Source: Euglena gracilis (lineage: Eukaryota > Euglenida > Euglenophyceae > Euglenales). From it: 64,000 nucleotides of DNA. The notes under the pieces were generated by a model, which was given only the letters and a program-made list of their open reading frames with translations, searched no databases and was not told where the DNA came from. Shown in pieces: positions 1 through 9,551 of the stretch; the first letter of the stretch is position 1; each line of letters begins with the position of its first letter. The DNA is taken from contig CP154956.1 in NCBI GenBank assembly GCA_039621445.1, positions 63,256,257 to 63,320,256 of the forward strand, given 5' to 3'. The translations under genes and the position numbers were made by a program.

Positions 1-690
1 CTGGGAAGAGGGAGAAGCAAAGTTGTCTGGACGGATCTTTTGTTTTTAATTTTCTCCCCTGCAAAGTTATTTGGGCACGAAAGCTGCCTCCCCCCTCGTT
101 GACACAGGTGTTGTTGACACCCCCCCCCCCCCGTGTCAACGGCATTTCCCTGGAATATTGGCGTGTCAATGACAAGGGCACTGCTCCGTCAGCCAGTAGT
201 ACCCCCATGCCCCACCTCCTGGGGGGTTCCAGCCAGCTGGGCGGACCCATTCCCTTTCCCTGGTCACGATCATTTTTGCAGCAGGTTTCCACAAAAGGTT
301 CGCCAAATATTTTTATTTGCATCCTCTTTGTTGCAGGTGCCAACCCGCCATAACCCCCCCCCCTCGGGCCGACCAACCAAACCAGATCCTATAACCCCCC
401 CCCCGGGGAAGAAAAATGGAAACTGCCGGGACCATTTTTTCGCTCTCAAACCACCCAAAAACTGATTTTTTGGCAATTTTTTGAGACCGACCATCATCAA
501 AAATGCCATTTTTGACCAAATTTGCCTAAAACTGCCAATTTCGGGGGGTTTCGGGGTCATTTTGGGTGGTCGGATTTTCACCAACAATTCCGGATCCTAA
601 AGCCCCCCCCCACCCAAAAACCCCCCTTTCGGCCGACGAACAATTCCAGATCTCATACACCCCGGGGTTCATAAGTGGGGGGGTTTACAG
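1..690. repeat. Poly-C-rich dispersed repeats, no gene seen
   Basis: Runs of C (120-135, 350-365, 395-405, 603-612) alternate with short unique stretches. About 340-610 is an inverted copy of 24110-24420: both contain a GGATCCGGAATTGTTGGTG junction followed by a poly-C tract and a shared body of about 200 bases. Overlapping reading frames here are by-products of this repeat and show no splice-supported coding exon. Confidence 0.6.
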
Positions 691-889
691 ATGCACCCTC
701 AACGTTCTGTTTGAAAGCCTCTGTGTGCCGAAGAAACCCGCAGTGAGGCTTTGTGCAGGCCAACCCGGCCTGAATATCCCCAGCTGGCTTTTTTCTTTCA
801 TCAATTATTCCGTTAACTCAACGTACCCAGTCGGCACCGATGCATCCCCTCCCTTCATCTTTCCCCATCCCACCTGCAACCGATGTTAA
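691..889 (+). CDS. Possible terminal exon, unrecognised
   Basis: The segment follows a plausible acceptor (TTTACAG) and stays open to a TAA at 887-889, about 66 codons, in phase 2. The composition is mixed and protein-like (for example LNVLFESLCVPKKPAVRLCA), unlike the low-complexity translations of the surrounding repeats. No upstream exon was found and no family is recognised. It could equally be a chance open frame between two repeats. Confidence 0.25.
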
Positions 890-939
890 AGGAACAACGA
901 GTTTGTATTGTTGTTGCTTGTTTTGACATGCCCAGGAAG

Positions 940-1100
940 GTTTGCTTTTCTTTCAGCGGACCTCCCCCCACTGAAAAAAATTCCGGGAACCGGGCTGGGA
1001 TCACGGTGACAATCCGCCGGTTCTCCTGGTGGCCCCGACCGGGGTTCACCCCCTTTTCCCCCAAGTGGCAAGCCTTGCAAGGGATAAGAGCTCAGTGACC
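940..1100 (+). repeat. 3' tail of the composite element (partial copy)
   Basis: This matches the terminal part of the composite elements at 10790-10962 and 47780-47962: a stretch ending in CCGGGAACCGGGC, then GATAATCCGCCGG-like sequence, then GGGATAAGAGCTCAGTGACC at 1081-1100. The upstream body is absent, so this is a truncated copy. Confidence 0.75.
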
Positions 1101-1259
1101 CCCCACTTTTAAACCAGGTTGAAAATCATGCTGTGCTCTTTGTGCGATTTGAAAATCATAAATTACGCAAATTTCAGTCATGCAATATAAAAAATATGGG
1201 GAGAGAATGACTTTCAGTGCTTTTTACGGCAATTTCTGAAATGTCCATGAAATGTTAAC

Positions 1260-2080
1260 CAGGTTTTGAATACTGCAGACTTCTTTAATGGGACACGCAT
1301 GTAATGGAAGGCCGAAAAAGACTAGCATTGCAAGCAGCAAGCGTTATTTATAATCCAAAAACTTCACAGGCGCAATATACGGTGACTTTAGTCATTTTAC
1401 GGAAATTCCCCCCATACACCCCAGACCAATACCACTGGACGTTTTCCGACTATTTTGACCCGCCTTTGACCCAAAGTCCATGCCCAAAGCGGGGCGCTGG
1501 CGAGTCGAAAAACGCTCATTTTCGGCTGAAAAACAGCTTTTGTGGGTCCGGGAGGCCAAAAAACATCGTTTCGGGCTTTTTTTTCAATTTTTGTCGACTT
1601 TTTTTTGGCCCGTTTTTGACCGAAAGTCAAATGAATGGGTTGGCGGCCCAAAACGTGGCGCTGGCCGGTCGAAAAACACTCATTTTCGGCTCGAAAAATT
1701 TTTCCGGGTCCTGGAGGCCAAAAAGACTGTCAGACTTAGCCGTTTTCGGGGCAAAAAAGTCGACAAAAATCCCAAAAAAGCGAAAAAATGTTTTTGGCCC
1801 AAAATCATGTCTAGATGGGGCATTCCAAGGGCTTCAAATTAGGTGTCCGGATATTTCCTTAGATTTTGCATTATTTTCGACATTTTGAAAACATTGATTT
1901 TTTGACCCCCGAAAACGGCAAAGTCGGACAGTTGGAAATGTGCACAAAACGGCCAAAACGGGTGAACATGATTGAAAAACTGGGTCTTGGGATCAAAAAT
2001 GGGTTTTTAAATCGGTCAGCGGGAAAGTCTGGAAGCGTTTTGTTCCCATAACCAGAGGCTGGACCCAACTTGGAGCCACG
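1260..2080 (+). repeat. Diverged composite element with two tandem units
   Basis: It begins with the CAGGTTTTGAATA left end seen at 4321, 9552, 46474 and 63443. Two diverged copies of the ~163-base unit (GGGCGCTGGCGAGTCGAAAA and similar) follow at about 1490-1780, and then the GGGCTTCAAATTAGG segment. The left flank (GTAATGGAAGGCCGAAAAAG) resembles 63490, defining a second subfamily. No gene is visible. Confidence 0.65.
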
Positions 2081-2089
2081 CTTTGCGAC

Positions 2090-2270
2090 AAAAATTTTCC
2101 GGTGGAGCCGCCCCCCCCTTCAGAAGACCGAGAGGGGCGAAGCGACCTTGAAGCGAAGAGGCGAAGAAGACCGAGAGCGAAGCCCCTCCTGAGCGCAGTC
2201 CGACCGTCCCCGACAGAAAAAAGATCCTTGGCCTGGTTCAGGGAGGGGGCCAGTTTTTCGCTGGAGGGGC
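2090..2270. other. Unassigned GA-rich segment
   Basis: GAAGCGAAGAGGCGAAGAAG-type purine repetition lies between a composite repeat and a small ORF. No splice-supported exon or structural RNA was seen. Confidence 0.3.
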
Positions 2271-2274
2271 AAGA

Positions 2275-2821
2275 ATGCTGACATCCCAAAAAACATTCAC
2301 CTTCAAAATGCCGGGCAGCATGGCGCGGCCTGAATTGGCGTTTGTGCTTTCCCCTCGGTCTCCCTTCTGCCTGCCGGCCCGCCTATTCGGAGAGCAAGAG
2401 TGCAGGCCGCAACGCCATCGATGGTTTGAGACCGAAAGGAATATCCCTCACCACCAGGGAATTTCTTAAGCCGGAGGGTGCCCTACCCCCCGGGGGGGTC
2501 CAGCCAGCCAGCAGCTCAAATCCAGCCAGCAGCCCAAATTCGGGCCCAGCCCGGCCGCAGGCTGGCCAGCGAACTGGGCTGCCCAGCTCACCTATCCCTG
2601 CATTTTTTCCTCCTCACCACAGCTTCCTCCATCACAGCCCCCAGCTCCATCCACCAAGATGTCGAAAATGGCAAAATGTGTTAGAAAATTTTGGTTTTCA
2701 CCGACGCAGCCCAGCCCCCACCAGCCCCGGACCCCCCCACCCCCCCCCCGGGGGCGGAGGCTGGACCCCCACAGGGAAGAAATTCCCTGCTCACCACGCT
2801 TCCATCGTTCTTGGTCCATGA
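2275..2821 (+). pseudogene. Small ORF split by a MITE insertion
   Basis: A plus-strand frame opens at the ATG at 2275 and runs into a 335-base element at 2455. When the element and one copy of its 8-base target duplication are ignored, the same frame continues with ASIVLGP to a TGA at 2819-2821, about 67 codons in total. The protein is arginine- and proline-rich (SMARPELAFVLSPRSPFC) and is not recognised. It may be a real coding exon broken by the insertion, or a fragment of an older repeat. The exact frame continuity across the insertion is the main evidence. Confidence 0.4.
2455..2789. mobile_element. hAT-like MITE (CAGGGAATTTC family), copy 1
   Basis: The ends are CAGGGAATTTCTT and AAGAAATTCCCTG, a 13-base terminal inverted repeat with little or no mismatch. 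The 8-base target duplication CTCACCAC is perfect at 2447-2454 and 2790-2797. TIRs beginning CAGGG with 8-base duplications are characteristic of hAT elements. The interior holds CCAGCCAGCAGC repeats shared with 44440-44470 and no transposase, so the element is non-autonomous. Confidence 0.85.
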
Positions 2822-2829
2822 GTGAAACA

Positions 2830-3425
2830 GACCCTCCTGCGCGAAGGCCCGGCTTCTTTTTAAGACCCCCAAAAGGGAACCCCCAAAATCGGGCCCGTTA
2901 AAGGCAATTTTCAAAAATTTTCGGCGCTTCGCGCCGAAAAGGTATACCCAGCCCAGCGCCTCCGGCGCGGGACCCCCCCCCGACCCACCCACCCACCAGG
3001 GGTCAGGTGACTTAAAAAGAAGCCTGGCGAAGGCTGCAAAAAGCTCGAAATTCTCTTTCGAGTTTAAACGACGCGAGATATTTTCCGACAAAAAAACAGG
3101 AAGTTTTTGCAGTAAAATGGCAAATAATTGAGCTTTCAGCGTTGGTTGGTTTAACGTTTGGGGGGGTCTGTCTGGATTTGTGAGGTTAAAAACAGTTAAC
3201 TGACAAAAGTCAGCAAAATGTTTTCAGGTGCAAGGGGAATGAGAACAATCCATTTTCTGAAACACAAGAACTTACATCAGATCCTTTCGCTTTACGATGC
3301 CACTTTGAAATTTCTTCTAAATTTTGAAGGAAAAGAAGACTGAATAATTGACAAGTTTCTTGCAAGTCCTGAATATAGCTAGCACGCACTAAGGAAAAAA
3401 GGAGGGTAAGGAAGTCAAGTTCCAC
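2830..3425. other. Spacer downstream of eL34, no gene seen
   Basis: It contains a GGCGC-type hairpin at about 2918-2940 (TTTTCGGCGCTTCGCGCCGA) and a poly-C run at 2970-2980. The final ~200 bases before the eL34 stop codon (minus strand, so 3' of the gene) are AT-rich without repeats and probably include the eL34 3' UTR. Confidence 0.4.
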
Positions 3426-3956
3426 TTATTCATCCGCCTTGGCCCTCTTGCGGAACTTCCTCTTCTTCTTGCTTTGTGCCTTCAAGACACGTTTCACAAT
3501 CTTCTGTTCTTCAATGAGGAAGGCTCGAATGATCCTGCATGCGAGGGGGTAAGAAAATAATCCTGATTGCTGTGTCAGACCTCTCCCTCACCAGATCATG
3601 AGTGAGGCAGCCACCATATGCCCGAGAGACTGTCAAATGTCTCTTCGGCGCACTCTTCCTCTGAATTGACCTCAAGCGTTTGACTCCAGGAATGGGCTTG
3701 TGGCCGAGACTCACAGGGGTGTGAGGACCCTTTGGCAGCTTCTTCCGGTAGAGAACCGTAATTCTGGATCCTGGAAATGGAAAACAAAAGCACTTCTGAA
3801 GAAGGCAGCTTTGTGGCACCTGGGGTTCGGACTGTCCGGATCTTATTTGACCTGGTGTTTTTGGTATTGTGGCGCCTATACCGCACTCTGAAATTGGAAT
3901 GATTTTGAATAAGTGTTTAACTGGTGTTTCTTTCACCTGGTTCCTCCGATGGCCAT
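3426..3956 (-). CDS. RPL34: 60S ribosomal protein eL34 (RPL34), four exons
   Basis: eL34 is a small basic protein of the cytosolic large ribosomal subunit. The minus-strand model joins 3937-3956, 3820-3887, 3581-3770 and 3426-3534, giving about 128 residues; the animal protein is ~117 and the plant protein ~120. Family motifs are clear: an RYRRHNT segment near residue 10, RTVRTPG, the VSRAYGG motif, VRERIIRAFLIEEQKIVKRV and a lysine/arginine-rich tail ending ADE. Introns are 46, 49 and 49 nt with GT-AG borders, and the phases agree (2, 1, 2). Exons 2-4 are secure. The first exon (MAIGGT, 20 nt) is chosen because its donor and phase fit, but it differs from the usual MVQR start, so the true start could lie further upstream. 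No frame damage is seen. Repeats begin within 400 bases on either side. Confidence 0.95.
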
Positions 3957-4320
3957 CGTTTAAGAAATAACCCTGCACGCGACTTCCTAATTGACCTTCC
4001 CACTGTTTGGTGTGGTCATAACACAACTCAGTGTGTTGCGAAGGCAGTGGATCAAAATCATGTATTTGTCATGTGCAAGTGGGATCCGCTAAGTCCCCCC
4101 TATCCCCCCCCGAAGATTCGCTTCGCAACCAATGTCTGCAGTAGGGAATTGTGGGATGGGAGGAACGGGGACGGGGGGGGGCAGTTGGCCCCACCCAAGG
4201 CAAGGAACCGTTTCCAAAAGGTGACAAAAATTCTGTCTCGTCACTCCCAAACCGAAGGCCACACCCCAATATGTACAGCGTAAACCCGACCCCCCACTTA
4301 TAACCCCCCCATCCTATAAA

Positions 4321-5600
4321 CAGGTTTTGAATAGTGCTGAGCTCTTAATGAGCGCGCACCCACCCCTTCATTGACCCCACCCATATAAACCGGCCCACTC
4401 CATGGAGCTCTTTTGACTGAAATGCAAGGCTTTTGTGCCCGAAAGTCAATGGGTTGGCGGCCCAAAACGCGGCGCTGGCGGGTCGAAAAACGCTCGTTTT
4501 CTGCTCAAAAACAGTTTTTCCGGGTCCGGGAGGCCAAAAAACATCGTTTCGGGCAAAAAAAAAATTTCGATTTTTTTCGACTTTTTTGACCCGGTTTTGA
4601 CCCAAAGTCAATGGGTCGGCGGCCCAAAACGGGGCGCCGGCGGGTTGAAAAACGCTCATTTTCGGCTCAAAAACAGTTTTTCCGGGTCCGGGAGGCCAAA
4701 AAAACATCGTTTCGGGCGAAGTCGAACAGTGGAAAAAGTGTCCAAAATGGCCCAAATTGACCAAAAAACGGCCGTATCTCGGGCTGGGCGGGGAGTTGCG
4801 GGGAAATCAAAAATCCCAGTAGATAGTAGCGTTCCAAGGGCTTCAATTTAGGTCTCCGGACATTTCCTTTGATTTTGCATCATTTTTCGAGAAACTTTGA
4901 AAACATCGATTTTTTGACCCCCCACTACCCGAAAACGGCTACCATCCCTCCCCCCCCCATTATGTACCCCCCCAGGAGGCAGAAATTGGAGGGGAGGTAC
5001 ATAATGGGGGGGACGTACACAATGGGGGGGGTACCAGGTCCCATTCCCAGACCCGACCGAACAGCCCAAAAGGGGTCATTTTTGGCAACTTTTTGGATGT
5101 TTTGCAATAAATGGTCAATTTTCAGCACATTTGCCAAATATCACTTTTTGAAAACGTCCCAAAAACGCCGATTTTTTAGCATTTTGGGAAATTCTTTGGA
5201 AAAAGTGTTATGACAGTGAGCTCTACCATCCCCCCCCCATCATGTACCTCCCCCCCAGGGGGTACATGATGGGGGGGATGGTAATGGGGGGGATGGCAAG
5301 TCGGACAGTGGGAAAAGTGTACAAAACGGCCATCTGCGCCGAAAATGGCCGTATCTTGGGCTGGGCGGGGAGTTGCGGGGAAATCAAAATACCGGTGGAT
5401 GGGACATTCCAAGGGCTTCAAATTAGGTCTGTTTCCATTGATTTGGCTTCATTTTCAGTCCAAAGTCCAAAGAGTACAAAGGGGGGGGGGGGCTTATCCA
5501 GGGGGGCGGGCCGATCCTACCCAGTTTGGACCCCTTCGTGCGTGAATAACTCGGGCATGGTGGGGAGTTGGGGGTCAAACCCAGGTGATTCGAAAACTTT
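4321..5600 (+). repeat. Composite element, copy B (two tandem units)
   Basis: The left end is CAGGTTTTGAATAGTGCTGA at 4321. A leader runs to 4440, followed by two tandem ~163-base units (4440-4720). Then come the GTCGAACAGTGGAAAAAGTG segment and the GTTGCGGGGAAATC segment, repeated twice (about 4720-4870 and 5300-5440). At 4960-5290 the body is interrupted by poly-C/poly-G elements with GGTACATAATGGGGG-type ends. Long reading frames on both strands are repeat-derived. Confidence 0.8.
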
Positions 5601-5672
5601 CTCATGGCTTCTGGGGGGGGTTATAAGTCACGGCTTAGTGGTTGGGCTCGAGGGGAGGGTTATAAGTCGAGG

Positions 5673-5830
5673 GGGTCGCTGAGCTCTTATCCCTTTATGG
5701 GTAAGCGAAGCTTGCCCCCCCGGCCCCCCCCCGGGTCGGGGCCACCTCGGGAACCGACGGATTATCACCATGATCCCGGCCCCGGTTCCCGGAATTTTTT
5801 TTGAGTCGCGAGCGACTGGATTTCTAGTTG
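5673..5830 (-). repeat. Inverted 3' tail of a composite element
   Basis: It begins GGTCGCTGAGCTCTTATCCC at about 5673 and continues to GCGAGCGACTGGATTTCTAG, the reverse complement of the 3' ends at 10790-10962 and 47780-47962. Together with copy B it forms a head-to-head arrangement. Confidence 0.75.
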
Positions 5831-5871
5831 TTTTGCTTATTTCCCCTCCCCACTTTCTCCCACAGGGCGTC

Positions 5872-6580
5872 ATGGCTGGCGGCAGAAGGCAGTCACTTAT
5901 CTGGGAAGAATTGGAGGAGCACTTCATGGCTTTGTAGAAGAATGCTCAAGGACTGTGGATCAAGGCCAAGTGCAATTATTGCACACATGGATACACATTG
6001 CCAACACCACCCGCACGCACTACCTGAACAAACACTGTGAGATAGGTATGCGAGTTCGCAACGCCATGTAACAATTTGTGGCAATGAGCTGGTGAGGAAA
6101 TGTGTGCGGCTCGACCAGGGCATTGGATGGTTTGCGAAACGAATATTTTCAAAAAGCAGCCAAGAAATAGCCAAACGTGCCTTGGCTGAAGTTACAGACT
6201 GGTCTGTCATACAATGTGCTGGAATGCAGTGCCTGCGGGAATTCACCCGAGCCTTGCGGCAGGACTTTGAAGTGCCGTCCCGAAGAACGTTACAACGTCG
6301 ATGTGAAGCGATTTACATGGAGTGCCGCACATGTTCCATTGCAAGGGTTTCTTGCATTTTCTGTGACAATTTCTCCCGTGCATTTTTCCCTGGAGCCTGC
6401 GATCGGCAGGCTGTGGAAGCACATTGTCGATGGTTGGGAAGATCATGCCAAAAGATTGAAACAAAACACAGAACACCACAATTGTTCTCGCCGCTTGTGG
6501 AGCACACGCTGGTTTTGCTCAAGACACCAACCGGCTTAAAAGTGAAGCGTGGACAAATGCAACCCATCCAAACAACCTGA
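5872..6580 (+). pseudogene. hAT-type transposase relic with BED zinc finger
   Basis: From the ATG at 5872 the frame reads SLIWEELEEHF, then KAKCNYCTHGY. After a one-base frame change it reads HYLNKHCE. This fits a BED zinc finger (Cys-x2-Cys, then His-x-Cys). A TAG at 5935 and the frame change break it. Downstream, the frame at 6092-6580 contains FTRALRQDFEVPSRRTLQRR, resembling the VPSRKTL segment after the BED region of hAT transposases. Catalytic regions further on are not recognisable. No terminal repeats could be assigned. It is a decayed autonomous element that may once have mobilised the CAGGG MITEs nearby; that link is inference. Confidence 0.6.
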
Positions 6581-6599
6581 AAACCTCGACCCAAGGCAC

Positions 6600-7080
6600 G
6601 TTCTTCATGTCATCCGGGTTGGATGACGTCGATGACTATCGGTTTGCAAATGGGTTGGTCAGTGGAATGGCGACTGCTCAATGTTGAGTGATGACTACAG
6701 GCACGACACAAAGGGGGGGGGGGCGATCGTGCAATGAGTCATCACTATCCTAGGGATTCACATTTTCGATGCAGAGATATGCTCACGATAGTCGTTATTT
6801 AGCGAAATGCAAAGTAGCTTAACATCATAGATTAGTGGTCGGAGATTGGTCCTGGGAGTCCTTAGACCAAAGGTTGAGAATGCCGGTTCCCTTGTGAACT
6901 GCAACTCCCCATAACTTTCCTCACACCTGGGCGAAATATGGGATTTACGGCCCAAAACAATGCGCAGGCTTCAGGCTCCATTTTTGGCCATTTTGGGCCA
7001 AAAAATTGATGTTTCCAAAACACCCCCCCCCCTCGTCCGCAAGACCCTTTACGGCCCAATGTGAATAGTGTGGGGAGGGG
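6600..7080. other. No gene seen
   Basis: The segment is mostly unique with one poly-G run (6712-6723). The part next to the hAT relic may be its decayed continuation, but no motif supports this. Confidence 0.3.
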
Positions 7081-7330
7081 GTGGAACAGCTCGGGTGGGG
7101 GACCTAGATCCCCCCCCTCCCAACCCGAACCTTAGACAACACAAAAGGGGTCATTTTGGCAATTTTTTGGATGTTCGCAAAAAATGGTCAATTTCAAGCA
7201 CATTTGCCAAAACAAGTTTTGAAAACGTCCGAAAAACGTCGATTTTTCAACTTTGTTCATAAAAAGTGTTACGACAGTGAGCTTGCACCTCCATCTGTGG
7301 GAATTGCTCGGGGGGAACAGGTTGGGGGGG
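7080..7330. repeat. GACAGTGAGCT repeat family, copy 2
   Basis: About 7138-7290 matches 5070-5225 (GGTCATTTTTGGCAA, then ATGGTCAATTTTCA, then AAAGTGTTATGACAGTGAGC) and is inverted at 30545-30700. Poly-C/poly-G tracts flank every copy. Confidence 0.7.
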
Positions 7331-7485
7331 CGTGGTATCTTGTAACCGTGAATAGAGGCCCGGCGCCTCCCCTGTTTTTCGTGGGTGTGAACACGAAGAA
7401 CACGGCATATTTTAGTTGTTACTGAAATGGAACCCAAAAACCTAAACATGAAAAAGGAACATCTGATACAAGAAAACTGATTGCT

Positions 7486-8660
7486 TTGAAACCGTGTATT
7501 GGGGCTCTGGCTTCACGCCCGAACCGGCGTTCTGGACGCCGGTTCGGCGCAGAAATTTCTGCGCCAAACCGGTGTCCAGAACGCCGGTTCGGGCGGGAAA
7601 ACGGCGTCCTGGGGACCGAAAATGAAAAGTGCCAAAAAGTGACCAAAATGGTTTGTAGACATGAGGCAATCATATCTGAGCACTTTTTGGGGGTATTTGG
7701 CCAGAAATTGGGGTATTTTGTGCAACAATTTCCATTTGGCCAATTCTGGGGATTTTCTGAAATAGAATACCATGCAGCAGGGCTGAAATCTAAGGCCATC
7801 TAAAACCCTTGAGAAGGGTTATCGATCAAGGGGCAACATGGCAGGTGAACAGTGGATTTTGGAATTTGCGAAGGGTCCAAAAATCATAATTCTGAAAAAA
7901 CCCAAGGGGTCCAGCTAAAATTTCCTAACCATAATTCTGAAAAACCCAGGGGAAGGTCCAACCAATTTTGAAAACACCCAGGGGGGCCAAAATTTCCCAA
8001 CTGTAATTAACATTTCCCAACAATTTTGAAAAATTACTGGGGGGGTCCAGCCAAAATTTCCCAACCGTACTTCTGAAAAACCCTGGGGGGGCTCCAGCCA
8101 ATTTTTTTTTCAACCGTGTTTGTGAAGAAACCCAGCCAAAATCTCTGAACCGGAATTCTGAAAAAAGGGGGGATCAAATCCCAACCATAATTCTCGAAAA
8201 AAAACCAGCGGGGTCCAACCGAAAAATCGGCATTGCAAATCTGAAAAAATCTGGGGGGGGTCCAGCCAAAATTTCCCAACCGTGATTCTGAAAAAACCTA
8301 GGGGTGATCCAACCAAAAAAAATTTCCAAATCGTAATTCTGAAAAAAAAACCTTTCGATTGATGGGTAACCTGGCATCAGACGGATGAAAACTTCAATCG
8401 ACCGATCGACATGGCCATGAGCCCAAAGGATCCCAAAAATGCCCAAAAATGTTCAGAAACTGGGTATTTAGGGCGAAATTGGCCTTTATTCCTTGAACGC
8501 CGGTTCGGGCGTGAAGCCAGAGCCCCTAATCCACGGTTTCAACAACTGTGTCCAGAACGCCGGTTCGGGCGTGAAGCTGTGTTCCAGAACGCTGGTTTGG
8601 GCGGCAGCCCGAACCGGCGTTCTGGACACAGTTTTCGTATCAGAACGGAGCAAAACACGG
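7486..8660. mobile_element. Foldback/TIR element G, copy 1
   Basis: The left end (from 7486) reads GAAACCGTGTATTGGGGCTC followed by TGGCTTCACGCCCGAACCGG. The same sequence returns inverted at about 8495-8545 (GGGCGTGAAGCCAGAGCCCC), giving TIRs of roughly 55 bases. Further inverted copies of the CCGAACCGGCGTTCTGGA core follow to 8630. A related element lies at 13540-14660. No transposase is visible, and the long frames on both strands come from the palindromic ends. Confidence 0.7.
7855..8345. repeat. Degenerate tandem array inside element G
   Basis: Roughly ten copies of a 45-60 base unit (AATTCTGAAAAA, then a G run, then GTCCAGCCAAAATTTCC) lie in tandem. The array is absent from the second G copy, so it expanded or inserted after the copies separated. 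Confidence 0.7.
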
Positions 8661-8727
8661 GGAAGTGACGAAGTTGCAGAATTTCCTTTGGGGGGTGCTC
8701 AACCTCACCAATGGCTTTTTTGGTTGC

Positions 8728-9085
8728 TTACTGTGTCAGAGCAGCCGCCATCAGTTTTTGCAGTTGTGGGAGTTGCATGTCAGAGGATGGCACAAACAGG
8801 GTTTCTGGCTGAGATGAGGCATGGATGCGGGCAACTGCGTTCAGGTAGCCCCTGAATGTGGATGCTTTCAATTGTCGGAATTTGAATTGATGACCACACT
8901 TTGCCCGGCGTTGGTCCTTGCATTGTTGTTGTTTGATGACCGCTTGCCCATCAAACAGCCCAAGCACAAAGGAAAGCATCCAATTCGTCATAGACAACGC
9001 CAAGGGCATTGCAGACCTCCGCAAATTCAAGGAGATGTGCCAATGCCGATTGCTTTGTCCCTTCCGAACAGGATGCTTTCTTTTT
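8728..9085 (-). pseudogene. Possible tyrosine-recombinase (Crypton-like) relic
   Basis: On the minus strand one frame reads SALAHLLEFAEVCNALGVVY. A second frame, after an apparent shift and a stop, reads STFRGYLNAVARIHASS and then MQLPQLQKLMAAALT. The succession resembles the helical core-binding domain of tyrosine recombinases, with a T-x3-YL-x-AV-x3-H pattern. No catalytic R-H-R-Y domain is visible, so the assignment is weak. Both strands are partly open. It could be an unrelated gene remnant. Confidence 0.3.
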
Positions 9086-9087
9086 GG

Positions 9088-9178
9088 TAACCCCCCCATT
9101 TAAACCGACCCGTCGGTTTAGGACTTTTGGGTTGGCGGAAATCCTGGAGGGGGTCGGTTTAGACGGGGGGACGGTTTC
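9088..9178. mobile_element. Small poly-C/poly-G inverted element (TTTAAACCGAC word)
   Basis: A C run followed by ATTTAAACCGACCC at about 9092-9110 is mirrored by GGGGGTCGGTTTAGACGGGG at 9148-9168. Related words occur at 12942-13010. It belongs to the pattern of poly-C tip plus short family word. Confidence 0.55.
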
Positions 9179-9179
9179 A

Positions 9180-9551
9180 GGGAGACCACATGGCTGGCCG
9201 ACGGCATGACGGAAGCGGGTTGATGTTAGCTAGGCAATTTCAAATAAGGGGGGGGTCGAAAATTTGGTTTTGCGAGAGGACAAAAAAAATTTTCGGCGCC
9301 TTCGGCGCCAAAAAAATTTCCTCCCCGGACCCAAATGCTCAATTAAGGGGGGGGGTCAAGGGGGTAGTGGTACATGGGGCGTTCCAAGGGCTTCATTTCA
9401 GGTCGCCAAACATTTTCTTTTGATTTTGCTTCATTTCCAATATACCATGCCCCCCCCATATTGTACCCCCCCCCATAATGTCCCCCCCTAATTTCCTTAT
9501 GAAGGAAATTAAAGGACCATGACCATGACCTTGGTCCCCCCCATATTGTAC
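9180..9551. other. Poly-C-tipped repeats, no gene seen
   Basis: It holds a GGCGCC hairpin (about 9292-9312), a GTTCCAAGGGCTTCA fragment of the composite element (9380-9400) and small CCCATATTGTACC words with an internal palindrome (TTTCCTTATGAAGGAAA, 9491-9507). Confidence 0.4.
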
